Of a DNA stretch of 64,000 nucleotides, positions 48,206 to 60,789 are shown in pieces. The DNA comes from Trichoplusia ni. Lineage: Eukaryota > Arthropoda > Insecta > Lepidoptera > Noctuidae. Made by a program: the position numbers and the translations under genes. The notes below the pieces were generated by a model that made no database searches, was not told the DNA's origin, and was given only the letters and a program-made list of their open reading frames with translations. Within the stretch, counting starts at the first letter, position 1. Each line of letters starts with the position of its first letter. The DNA lies in contig NC_039493.1 of assembly GCF_003590095.1 (NCBI RefSeq), positions 2,294,001 through 2,358,000 on the forward strand, in the 5' to 3' direction.

Positions 48206-49630
48206 GTTGCATTTTTTAAGCTGATAGAAATAAAGAGAAGGATTAAGAAAGATAATACCAAAAAGGTTTTTAGCCATGACGCAAGTTAATTTATCCTAAT
48301 GACTGTTTATATGCAGTGCAGACATGGTTTACAGGTAACAATTCAATAAATTCTACTATTTGTACTGTGCTTGGACTAAACATACTAATAAGTTATCACA
48401 AATATTAACACTGGTAAAAATCCCCGCCTTTAAATATATCATATAAGATATCAAAGATGTTCAAGTTATCTTCCAAGCCGGTTGCCATGACAACACTCAT
48501 AAGAAATCTATTTCACGCACATTAGCGCTCTTACTAAGTTCCTTTGAACTGCGTCAGTATAATGGCGTATCCTGGTTAGTATACTAATCCCGTGGATAAT
48601 GGACTGCTAAAACTGCACAATACAAGTAACATAATATGCAGACTCTTAATATCAGTATGCAGTGGCAGAAACTTGGTTACAAGTGCAACGATGGGCATGA
48701 CTGGCGGTGGCTTATATCATAAGAAAAGACGGACTAGATAATTCTAGGTTAAGGAAGGATTATTTTAAACGTTTTGACCTAGAGATGACGATTATAGCCT
48801 CTGTTAAAACACAAGTCAAAAGCAAATTGCGTTCACTGCTCTGATTGGGTGACATAGCAACATTAGTTTTTCAACAAACCTGTATTCATTTCAAAAGATC
48901 TCCTTCGATTATTCTTAGCCATATTCTTAAAGACAACCCGATCTTACACCTTCCATAAGGACGGAAAATCAATTCATATTAAACGAAGACCTTCCAATTG
49001 ACCGCGAATCTCACTAATTTCAATCAATTGACAGTCAGACGCGGCTTCCTCGTAATTGGATATCAAATCATGTGTGTCATGTGACCGGGGCTCGAGCCAA
49101 GCCGTAATGCCCAATGGTAGGTATGCCTGGAGCCGCTCGGTCAGTTATGTAAATGATGCTGGGTATTAAGATGTCCTTGCCGGCACCAGCTAAGCCCAGA
49201 AATATCCAACGCTTCGTGAAAGAGAAAATTGAAACGTTTATCAGATAATCCGAAATGGCAATCCCCAATTTGAGATTTGGAACTTGCAGATTTTTAAAGA
49301 ATAATATGTGTCAGTTGTATGCTTGATGTCCTCACGAAGTTTATTAAGATATTTTTATTATCACAATATACAGAACAAAAAATTGACAAGCGAGTAGAGA
49401 AAATATCTCCATTCTTTCTAAGCAATAGAATAGTATAAATTCAAATTCTGCTATTGACAAAATGACAACCTAAACTACATTGTACAATGTAATCATACGG
49501 ATCTGACACATGTCCAGACCAGAGGTCCAGAGAACACCCTACTGAGACCTATTTCACGTATTTATATAAACAAAAGCTTTTGCAAATGGCAGGGGCTGAC
49601 AGCGCGATTCCGGGCTACCAACGTGGATAA

Positions 49631-49700
49631 TGACGTCACGTAAATATAAACGGTTTGTGACGTCAGAGCGCTTCGTGCTCGCTGACGTCGGGGCGTGGGC
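49631..49700. promoter_or_regulatory. CRE cluster with GC box, candidate promoter or enhancer
   Basis: tgacgtca at 49631-49638 and 49658-49665 and tgacgtcg at 49683-49690 are followed by ggggcgtgggc, within 70 bases of a GC-rich patch. It is 5.7 kb upstream of the first visible Pat1 exon, so it could be the Pat1 promoter or an intronic enhancer. Evidence is motif density only. Confidence 0.4.
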
Positions 49701-51399
49701 AGCTCCTTACAGGGATGTGCCCTTTAAGATATATAGGGTAGATACAGACTTGTGCTATAAATAGAATATGAGGATTTCAAAGTGAAAGTCCCGAATGTTA
49801 ATGATTGAAGTTCAATAAAGCGGATAACATTAAACTTGGTTTGGATACCTAACTAATTAACTACCTCATGTTACAACGAGGTGGCCATACCACTGGGACC
49901 TTCAGCTCATCATTAAGGTCTCGCGAGGTAAATAATCATAAGCTGTCAGTTAGGTGCGAAGCTAGTCGTACAATCACGATGAATACGCGTGAATAAAACG
50001 TAGTATTTAAGTATGACTCTTTCATAAAAAAACATTTTGGCATAGATCGAGTATGAACCCTGCAAGTCCTTCTGTCCATTGTAAAACCATATTTTACAAT
50101 TAGTTTTTGTCAAAGTTGTTCGGTAAATCTGGCACAAAGTTTCAGTTTGTTTGAGCATACAAAAATGAAACCGCAAAGCCGCATTGTTGGCCCGAAGCCG
50201 TTCCGCAAAATGTGGAACTAACAAACAAAAAGTACTGTTCGTTGTTTGTTAAAAGGCTTGGGCACGACCCTTGTGGCGTACAGGGTGTTTTAAATGTTTC
50301 ATATTTAATATACGTACTAACTTATTTACCCGTCATCTAAAAAGAAAATAATTTGCATAACCATTGATGATTTACAGTCGCAGCTTGGTTTAAACAATGG
50401 ATCATGGGATCTAGATAGTTTACTATCTCAATGCATTGAATATTCATTGTCTATTCTAGTTGTTCTTCCTTATTGCTACATTACTATTTATATATATAGG
50501 TTTTCCGTAGAAAGAAAAATCTCTACAGATGGTTTATGATTCAACGCAACTGTGAAAACAACACAATTTTACGCAAGACCTTTCTTATTATTTCTCTATT
50601 TATACGCAAGAAGTTTAATAAATCAATATAAAATATTACTTTGTACATATAACGTCGCTGTTTGCAAATTAAGTAACAGGAAAATGCTAAATATAGCTCG
50701 AACAATATAGACTACAATCCACGTTACAAATTTAACCATTTTTTGTAATATTTAGCGTAAAATTAACAACTTAATTAAACAGGCATTATCGTAAAACGAG
50801 GTACTACATAAAAAGTTTCAATAAACTGTCTGGCAACCATGAAATAGCTGGCAGCGTTTAATATTGCCATAAAAACACGTAATAAGTTTACTGGCAACTT
50901 TTATTGTACCGCCTACGTTAATGTTGTATATTCGCAAATAAAAACTTTTTGCTGCTCTATTAAGATCTTGAGATCTGAGAAGATGTTTCGCAGTTTTTAT
51001 TTTATGTTCTTTGATATTTCAATATTTATGTAGCTTACAGTAAATGAAATTACTTTCTTGATAAATTTGGAGATCTTTCTTGATCATTATTATTTAATAA
51101 TCCGTATGCTACCGTTATCTTTACAATATATTGAATAGATTTACATTCAATAAAACAAAATATGATATGTAAACGAAGACTCAATTTTAATTCTTTCAAT
51201 TACAAAAAAGAACGTGCATTAGGCACATAAGACAAAAGCATAGCTGTATAAATACATATAAAGATAAATGGTTCCTGTGAACGCTGAACTGAAGAAGGGA
51301 GTGGCTTGACTTGACAAATGATCTGATGGTGGAAAAAACCAGCACCGCTTAAGACTGACCTATTTTACTGTTAACTTCTACTAACTGTTTTACTTCTTA

Positions 51400-51500
51400 C
51401 CGTGACACCGAAGAGAACCGGGTGTTTTGGCGCAACTTAGGGAGGCCTATGACCAGCAGAGGTCAAGCCTATAAATCTGTTTAGCCCGTTCGAGTGATTT
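51400..51500 (-). repeat. Dispersed lepidopteran repeat (minus orientation)
   Basis: gggaggcctatgaccagcag followed by aggtcaagcctataaatctg is the reverse complement of the common 'ctgctggacataggcctccc' type repeat also seen at 17400. Confidence 0.6.
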
Positions 51501-54042
51501 CCAAAAAAATATAAAATACCTACATATTTAAACATAATCAATTCATCTGGACAGCTCATCAAATAGACCATAATTTACCTCAATATAATAAACCTATGAG
51601 TAGAAGAGCAATCAATAATATACCTGACTATCGACGTCGAAAGCACCTAAACCACGTCAACAATACAAAGTGATGTTTATAAATAAACAAGTGCTATCAG
51701 TTATGATTAGCGACATAATTGTGTACATAAATAATTCGCGCAGATAATACCTGTACGCTCACGTGTTAGATTATGTGATGCGATTACGCTCAAATATTAT
51801 AACAATTACATTTGACGTCAAACGTAATAAGAGACTGATAATGTAATCTGGTGATTGTCATTTGCTGACGAGTTTGTTATTTTTAAATGCTAAGCGACTT
51901 TCTGGTGCATTGTGAATAGTTACGCAAAGATGACGCACGGTTCTGGTTGTCAATGAGAAAATGACGTGGGTACTCATAAGGATTCTTCTGCCAAAACAAA
52001 AACAAAAAAGAAAATTATTTTCCACTGTTCAAATTGTAATTGTAACAACAACCCTACTACACGCTTTTACAAATGCATCTTACGATATAAATTATATCAT
52101 AGTTGCACATTTCTGAACTACGTCTTCAACAGCTAGTATTTTAAATTGTATAAAATGAATAAGGAAAATGCAATAATACTTATGTTAAGATAATGTGTAG
52201 TGAAATGAATCCAACAATCTGCACCACAAGGCAGATCTCGTCCGATACGCCGAGTATTAATAGTTTAGCACTAAATAAAGATGTTTAGCCCCAAGGCCGG
52301 GCGAAGCGGACCAATTGCACGCCAAGTTTCTACGTAGCGTTTGATTTATTTCAGTAATCTTTCAATTAACAGGGATTAGTCCCTGTGTTCACAACAGTGC
52401 ATAAAGGAGAGTTGTATGTGGGGGCTATTTTAGAAGCTAATTGTGTATTTACGTGCTATGTGTATCTATGAGTTTAGGTTTGCAAACGTTGTGATGTTTA
52501 CGCTGTGTTAGCATATACATATACCATGTTATTCTTAAGTTGGCACAGTTACAGTAAACACTATAATTTCAAACAATTGATTTTCAGTCGTTGGCCAAGG
52601 CAAAAACCGGTCATATGCGAGGACTCGCGACACTGAGACCTTCTTACAAATAGACTAAACGAACATTTTGGGCCCAACATATTAAAGAAACAATGCTGAA
52701 ATGTGATCTGTATTTAATGTAAAACTGACAAACACCATCTGTGAAAATGTAAACCGTCTTACTATCTCGGTTCATGAGACACAGCCTTGTGACAGGCGGA
52801 CAGAAAGCGGTGCCTCAATAATACGGTTCCTTTATGACCTCTTGGAAATGAAACACTACAAAAATGTAGGGCAATATTTTAAGTTTATAAACGTTATGAG
52901 AAATAAGATAGAAATTGTAATTAAAAACTATTCAAAGCATGTACAGTATAATATATGATTAAATAAACTTATAAATCCGTGGGAAAGATACTGGGTTTAA
53001 CTTTCATCTTCGGTGTATCAATAACACAACGTGTGAATGTTTCTTTACAATATCTGTTTTATTATCACAGAGAATCTCTTTATTTTCATTACTAGTAAAT
53101 TAATACTTAGCTACCTCTTTGCATACAAGTAACTTCAATACATTGATTTACATCTCACATAAAAACTTAATTAAAATACGCCTTAAGAAATAAATTCGCA
53201 TCGGTTCTTAATTTGAACCTCTTAAAACGCAAGTCTTCCAAAAAGGTTTTTAAAGCGATCAAAATCACTTTACCAGTGTTCACTTAAGCGTAATAGAAGA
53301 ATTAACACAGGCTTGCCTTAGTGGAGGGGCTAGTATTGATCCGAGACCTGCGTGTTTGGGTATTTACGTTAGGCAGGGGCTTTAACCGCTAACCTCACCC
53401 TAGACCTAGACGTTACCTTGAATCATATTTATAGAGCATGTTAATTAACTCCTGAGGCGATAGTGTTAATTGAAAGAGAAAGAAAGAAATTACTCAAATT
53501 ACAAACAAAGGAACGAAATTTCTTTTCAATAACTTTATTTTTATAGTTGCTTCCACACTAAGGTATTTATCATAAGAATCCTTATAACGTAAAGGATTTT
53601 ACAAAAAATAAAGTGCAAACACCAACTAAATGTGTTTCCGGATGTTTCGGTTGTGGAACCAGTTTTAGCTAGCAAGTTATTAATCAAAGTCTAGACTCCA
53701 ACTAACGATGACTTGCATAGCTGGCATGCATCAAGAGAACAATACACTTTTCTTTTGCATTGTTTTGTAGCAAAAAGCAAAATAATAGGTGTTTAAAAAT
53801 ATTTTGCAGTCGTACACTTTATTGCTAGAAGTTTACTTGACACTCAAGACCTGTCGACCTGTTCCAAATTTTAACTCTACATTTGATTGAACAAAATACA
53901 GTCAGTCCTAAAAAAAACATAAATATTAGCCTTGTAACCTCCGTACGAAGAAGCAATATGAAACAGTTCAACGCCTAAATGAGGTTGCATTGCATGCTAA
54001 TGTTGCACTGCATAAGACCATTCGAATGTATATTGATAAGCT

Positions 54043-54171
54043 ATGGTGCAGGCAGCGACCTCGACACGGCCGCCCACGGCACCCGCACTACCGACCACGA
54101 TAACAATTACTGCACCAACTATGGATGAAGTATTTTCACATTATAAGCTACCAGATACCTCTTTTGTATGA
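54043..54171 (+). CDS. Possible 42-aa small open reading frame
   Basis: ATG at 54043 to TGA at 54169-54171. The first half lies in an isolated GC-rich patch (VQAATSTRPPTAPALPTT) rich in Thr, Pro and Ala; the rest ends in KLPDTSFV. A GT donor after codon 29 (GATGAA|GTATTT) would also allow it to be an exon start. The opposite strand is open over the same patch, so GC content alone may explain it. Function unknown. Confidence 0.15.
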   Translation: MVQAATSTRPPTAPALPTTITITAPTMDEVFSHYKLPDTSFV

Positions 54172-55414
54172 GAATTTAGACATTGGTACATAAAAAATCC
54201 AATCGGCGAGTAAAACATACAAGTAAAATGGATATACCGGATATGGAATACAAATAATTAAGATTTTTTTTGCAATGAAAGCTTAAACATATCGTCAACA
54301 TTTCTATCATTCCTAAATAGGTATTCAATAAACAAAGGCAGACAAAACAGTTAAAAGCAATTTCCAATTCACAATCCGCCATTCATCTCTTAAATTCCAT
54401 TGTAGAGGTAAACACAACTTTTCCGAGAGTGTTAGGTTTCGTGAGGAACAATGTAATATAAAAATTGCTTGATATTGGCAGGACGCGGGAAGCTCAACAA
54501 TGGCCAGACAAAGAGTGCCAATAACCGTTAGCACTTGAACCTTACAAGGTCGAGTCATCGGGGATACTGCACTTGCTGAGTGAGTGAAGTTGTCTGGTGG
54601 GAAATTGGATTAGGTTTAAGGTTTCTTTTGTGAATAAGTTTGGAAAGATTACATTAAACTGAAGTTTTATAAATCCAGAAGGAAATCACTAACGAAGTCT
54701 TTTAACTTTGACCATTTGTAGAATGAAAGGCTCTTCTCTGAAACAGAGAAAGCCCTTTTTGTCCTTGAAAGTTTTGTACACACATCAATTATGTTAAACT
54801 TCCAGCATCTTATGTAACATAACAGACTAGGAAATTCTGTAAACAACGACATTACTAAACCTCTATGAAGGACGAACGCTCCCAGACAATTTTCGTCGTT
54901 CCCTTGAGGACGAAGGACGTTCAAATAGATAGGAATAATCAAAACTACTTATACCAAGATTCTAGATAATATTATAAATATTAAATGAGGGTCAAGCACT
55001 TAATACACATACTATCATTGGTGTAAGCATTATTGGAGTGAATTGAGCGACCGTGCATATTGGAAAACCGGAATAATGACCAGTCATGGTCATTCGGATC
55101 GGACATTCGAAATTGGACACATTAATTTATTTTATTTCATTCAAAACATACTTAATTCTAGAAAATGCATGGGTGAGGCAAAATTTAATTATGGTTTAAA
55201 TAAAAGTTTAAGGTTTACATGAGGACAAGCTTGCAATGAGTACGTGGATTTCGATTTCAAGTCCACTTGGGAGCAGCATAATGCGTAATTCATTATTTTC
55301 TAAGAGTTAAGAATTGTGAATTATTTTTTATTACTGTTTCTTAAAACAGAGATTGTCTAGAGCACAAATGATTTATATAGCAAGCGAGTATTGACACCGG
55401 ATGCGTTACAGACT

Positions 55415-55896
55415 CGACCTTGACCCGGCAGCCTGCACAGCGCAACTCGGTCGTTCGCCGCAACTTGACGCAGTACAACAAATAACAAGACAAACGCAAA
55501 CCAGTATCAGTCAAGACTAAATGATAAAATGTTAAGCAGGTTTTAATTAGATTGTATTAATAATGTTACTCAAATAAAGAGTCTTAAAACAACTAGGAAT
55601 ATTCAGAAAGGCTTAAAACTTTCTTAGATGCAACATAAACTTCACGTATCAATTACCATTGAATCTATACTCTAAGCACCTAAGTATCAATACAGTGAAC
55701 GCAAACTCATCAATCAGTGAGCGAGCATCACCGGCGCGACCTTGACCCAGCCTGCTTGCACAATGCAAGTCGGTCAATCGCCGCCACGACAACATACTAA
55801 TAAAACCTGTCTACTATCACAAGTAGATGAGCAAGTTATAAGGTCACTCAATTTTATCACAGATAACGGGAACTGGGTCAGATGTAGCGACCTTGA
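55415..55896 (-). promoter_or_regulatory. Three FTZ-F1/ERR-type nuclear receptor sites
   Basis: The minus strand reads TCAAGGTCG at 55423-55415, 55745-55737 and 55896-55888; each fits YCAAGGYCR, the monomer site of FTZ-F1-type orphan receptors. The first two sit in related ~60-base blocks (cctgc, aactcggtcgttcgccgc against caagtcggtcaatcgccgcc), suggesting a local duplication. Function is inference. Confidence 0.35.
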
Positions 55897-58744
55897 CCAG
55901 TTTCTGAGCCGAACGAGCGAATTTGGATTACAATTTACACGGTTATAGCTATGCCCGGGAAATATTGGCCAGGGAGATGCCCTTGAAAAAATACGCTATA
56001 GGCACCGCAAAATTTATAAAAGATCTGATAGTCTGCGTCATGCAAAAGAGTTTGTTGGAACTTAATGCTATGGAAAAGCAGGTCATTAGACAACATAGCA
56101 TTAATTCAATTAGATTTAGTATTCATGGTGCTTTGGCCAAATGCCAGACCGAGGAAGTCGACTTCGTCCAGAAATCGTCAAGAGATCTCCATCCATTGTA
56201 ATTTGAAGGTGTGATAACAATCTCGAAGCCTGTCCCCGGGTGACGTTACACCGCCAGTGTAAGCAACTGCCGTGTAAGCAATGATAATATTTTGTATTGA
56301 CAGTGTTGAGAAATGCAAACGGGATGATTATAGCATACGTTGATTACGACACAGATTGCGATGAGCGTCAATGTAGTACAAATAACGGTGTAGTGATATA
56401 TATGTGTGTCGGCTTCTTATACATTCTTACAAAGTAGATATACGCCATAAGTTATACAAGTATATAAAGTCACGTCAGGAATACTGCATTAAGAAAATGA
56501 ATAAGTGGAATGATTAGAATACTACACTTCTGGTTTTTCATGATTGTCTTTTAATATCTTCTTATAACATTTGCTTTCCAGATAATTCGAGAAGAATATG
56601 TTGATTGTGAACGACACAATTTTTGACGGCGAAGTTAAAATCTTCATAAGAGTCAATATGACGTGAGAAGTTACTGTGACCAGTGTTCGTATACATACCC
56701 TAACCATTTAATATCGTACAATCAAGTGAAAGTGGAGAAAGTGACTCAAGAGGATGGGCATCGAGTATCTAATAACATGCCAAACACAGTGATTATGGAA
56801 AATTCCCGATGGCGATCATTTGGGAAGCCGGCGGAGTATTCTAATCTCTACTAGCACTAAATAGTGCAGAAATCATGACGAAACACATCATGTTATCCTT
56901 AGGTAACAGTATAAAGAATGCAAATTATGGCCGGCAAAATCATGCAAATTAGCATTTGTTTTGAATGCTTTCGATAAGATTACAATAAGTATGTTATCAG
57001 GAAAACGGTTTATCGCAGAGGGGTGTGTTTACAGAGAATGTTATGGAAAAAATTGGCTACACCAATCTTGGTGAACGTAATGAGAATTAAATCTGTTTAT
57101 TAATTTGGGTCTTTCGAAAACCACAAACTGGTTATTGTACAAGAACAAGAATGCGAATGAGTTTCTTCAATTATCGATATGGGCTGATCGAAGGAAAGCG
57201 CCTACGCCGTAGGTAAATTCCTATTTAATGGTATTTATTTTATAAAACGACGCAGTAAACTTACACAATGCTACATAAAACGCGACACTGGCGAAAAATA
57301 ACAAACATAATGTTAAAATAAATCCAATATATTTCGCAAGTAAAGGCAATTTATTGCGACCTTTATCAAAACCGTAAACATTTAATCGTGATATGAATTG
57401 TGTAAAAAGCTACGGGTTTCTCATTAATAAGAAGTTACAGTTAGATCCGGAAGGTAAAATAACGTTTTCTTTGTCACATCATCATTTTAATTAAGCAATT
57501 AAAAAATGTCGAAGAAATGAGGGACTTAGGCACAGCCCTCAGGAAATCAAACTAGTTAATAATTAAAAAAAAATGTTATAGCCACAGAGTAATGAAGACA
57601 GCAAAACAGACACGACCTAGACTTGTAGGGTCGGTCCCCTACCTACACGAGTTTCCCTCAGATCTATTTATAAGTTGAATCTAGTTGACTATAAATTGAC
57701 ATGGCCAGGTAATCACGAAGATTGGTGGTGATAACGATATATACAACCTTGATCAGAAAGCGCCTTCTCCAGTCTGAATACCATTTTACGTTCTTTATTT
57801 TCACTTCGTAGTTGGAGATGTAGTGCTAATGACTTCTACCCACGCCAAGGACTTGCCAGTTCTTCAGCTATTATAAAGATCTGGATTCCGGATCGCGCTA
57901 TGATTACATTACAGTCATGCACATCGGCATTCGAAGAAGCCTTCTCTTAAATATATCTTTTAAGGAATATTTCTGTCTTCTCTGCATTTCTTTACTTAAT
58001 CTTTGGGAGGTACAGCATCTATGTTATTTGATCGTGAAGGAATCTCGGCGCCAAAGCCGTGACGTCACAGCAATGAAGACTGCTATAAGCTATTACTTTT
58101 GCATGAAAATGATATGCGCATAGAAACGCGATCACGTTGATAAGGTAATGAGTATGAAGACTATTAAGTACACTTACGTTAATTACTTTGGTTTGGAAGT
58201 AAATCTGTTTTGATTAAGTGCTTCAAGCGTTGATGACCGTGGTGTAATTATAATTTATGAGCATGCAGTATTTATTTCATTCCAAGTAGTTGTATTTTCC
58301 ATCCTAATGGTTTCTTTTTTATTTACGCAGTCTCCACTGCGAAACACAGGCCGTTATGAAGTATTACTCGTTACAGTATAAAAATACAGGAAGGTTTTTC
58401 CAGGCGATGTTTGATGGAAAACACCTACTGGTATAAGTAGTAGATAATAAAAGTACAATCTCACTATCTCTTATCAGTGATTGATGACATCACTAGATAA
58501 GGCTTTAAAAATACGCATAGAAACTGTTATAAAGTAGTGGCGAAATGTAAGACTGCTGCGGCAAAGGGAGGTTTGAACGTCAGCTCGCACTAGTCGCCCC
58601 TATGTCTTATCGAATTGTCTGAAAACGAGGGAGAAAATATTGTTAAAAGCAATCACACCTGAAGCTACGTCATACAAGTACGACCGGTGTGATCTCTGAA
58701 AGATAATAGTTGACTACTTTGACTACACGAAAAGAAGAAAAATC

Positions 58745-58845
58745 ACATTCGCTTGTCCTAGGGGGGGGGGTCGAACCCGCGACTCGTCACGCTCAGTAGG
58801 TTCTGCGAGGTGACCTAAAACGACACGGCTATCCGAGTATAAAAA
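58745..58845 (-). mobile_element. SINE fragment with poly-G tract
   Basis: ggtcgaacccgcgactcg is a reverse-complement tRNA B-box-like segment next to a run of about ten G, and is followed by ggctatccgagt, resembling the head of the SINE at 24783 inverted. Confidence 0.5.
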
Positions 58846-59029
58846 TAAAATTGAGATCTAGTCATTATACTAAAGGACTAAGGTTAATTAGGTAATATTT
58901 CTTGGGAGCCCCAACAGAAGGTCGTTACATAAAACTGATCAAAATACAACCTTCATTAATATATTAATTAGATCTGAACCTGATAAGACTTTAGACACTT
59001 TAATTGCAAAATATAATATCAAGTATAAA

Positions 59030-59255
59030 TTATGCTACTTATATTGGAAGGAGGATGTTTGCACGTTAGTTACTCTTTCACGCAAAAACTACTGAACGGG
59101 TATTGATGATTCTTACTTCACAGGGTAAGATTTTAATATGGAATAACACATTTGGAAGGTACTTTTTACTTGACTTGGGAACAGGATTATAAGTACTAAG
59201 CAGTGGTAACCGACATCTAACCGGGCGGAGCCGCGGGCGACTGCTAGTACTTTAT
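59030..59255 (-). mobile_element. RTE-like LINE 3' tail (minus orientation)
   Basis: It begins ttatgctacttatattggaa and gttagttactctttcacgca, then aaaactactgaacggg, and ends gggcggagccgcgggcgact + gctagta, the reverse complement of the tail seen at 25681 and 45625. Confidence 0.7.
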
Positions 59256-59662
59256 TTTTTTATATGTAGGTATATTGTGGGAAAAAGAAACAATTAACAT
59301 TTCTTTGTTATGATTCTAATGAATCTGCATTATGATTCAGTGTTCGCACAATTTACACAGGTGATCAGTGTAAAGTAAACATTACAAGCTATCAACTGTA
59401 ACTTAGTATACAATATAAGGTAAATCGCTACAAGAAAAATAGATTATTATTAAGACTAATGGTACCTATACCTTATAAACATATAAAATTTCTAGCTCTC
59501 GCGGTTCATGATGTAAACTGTTGATTGACAGACACGCAGACAGCGGAGGATTTGTACCTATTAGTGTTTCAAAACAAACAAACAAAATCCCTTAAAACCA
59601 GACCGATGAGAAAAACACATTGGGAACGTAAAATTAATAATTTTAATCAAAAAATAAATAGG

Positions 59663-59687
59663 AACAAGCCAAGCCCCCTGGCTTGTT
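59663..59687. repeat. 9-bp hairpin
   Basis: aacaagcca (59663-59671) and tggcttgtt (59679-59687) pair exactly around agccccc. No T tract or gene context gives it a role. Confidence 0.6.
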
Positions 59688-60749
59688 TGGACAAATATTT
59701 ATCTGTATTTCTCCTCAATATTATCTGTTTTTCCTCACCTACCTTAGCTCAAACCTCACAAACCTCATTCCTATAAAGGCATGTAAACAATCACAGAGCA
59801 ATAATAATTCAATACTGTGACCGAATCATTAAATCAACTTCCTCGACCTGCCGTCTGCTTGTCATTCATACGAGCATCGCCAAATGTTTTATTAACGTGT
59901 CGATACCTACGGGCGCAGGCAATAAACACAAACTTCCTTGTTTCGATCAGCCAGCGTTTATTGAATTATAATAAGGATTGGTCATTCCCGCATCCTTTTT
60001 TAACTGTGGGAAAAATACAGGGAAAATTTGCTCCTATACAATTATGACACTACCAATGATAAAGTACAAGCAGATTCTAAAAGTGTCAATTAAAATCAAC
60101 TTGAATGAATCGACACCCGACTGTAAGGCAGTATGCACACTCGACGTGTAGTCGGTTCGCGTCGGACCGCTTAGGGCCGCGCATACAAAACGACATCCGC
60201 GATCTTGAGAGCGAAGACCTCAAAACAACAGAGAAACCAGCGACCAGCCGGACTTCTTATAAATCCACATATCTACATATTTTCCCAGAACCCGACGCCA
60301 GATAATTAACTAACATAATTGTGACCAACGATCTCCGTAAACGCGTACGACGTACAAAAAGGTGCGCTCGCGCAAGTGTGCAAGCGGGCCACCCGGTTAC
60401 CGAGTTGCCAGAACCTAGAATGTCTAGCGCATATTGCCTAGATACGGCCCAGTCTAGACTGGTGTGAAACGCATGACACACATTAACACAAGTGCTTAAT
60501 AAATTGTTCGTAAGTGTACGGCGTGTGTTCCTCCAATATATTGGTACAGTGCGCGAGACAAGCGTTTTATTGACAATAAAGATATTATGAGTCCTTGTGG
60601 CCTGGTTCACTTGCACCAATGTCAATTAAATTAATTGAAATGGTCCCGTTCTATAGGTTTTATGAGAATAATATCAATGCGTACTTAGACCGCAATTAGC
60701 GGTCAGTGCACTAATTCTTGGATATACTGTTTCTTATAAAACTACACTA

Positions 60750-60789
60750 AGCTTTATGCAGTACAAGCTTTATTGCTTTGCATAAAGCT
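60750..60789. repeat. 11-bp inverted repeat
   Basis: agctttatgca (60750-60760) and tgcataaagct (60779-60789) are exact inverted repeats with an 18-nt loop. Function unknown. Confidence 0.7.

Noticed and set aside
49077..49268. 63-codon minus-strand frame with a GLAGAGKD stretch that resembles a P-loop
   Set aside because: Too short, no flanking ATPase motifs, no splice context; the resemblance is likely chance.
55923..56201. 92-codon plus-strand open frame
   Set aside because: It starts at a non-ATG codon, has no recognisable domain, no splice partners and ordinary AT-rich composition.
59467..59545. Minus-strand stretch ending LEILYVYK before a GT, considered as the missing Pat1 N-terminal exon
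   Set aside because: Similarity to the expected segment is very weak and there is no suitable ATG upstream.
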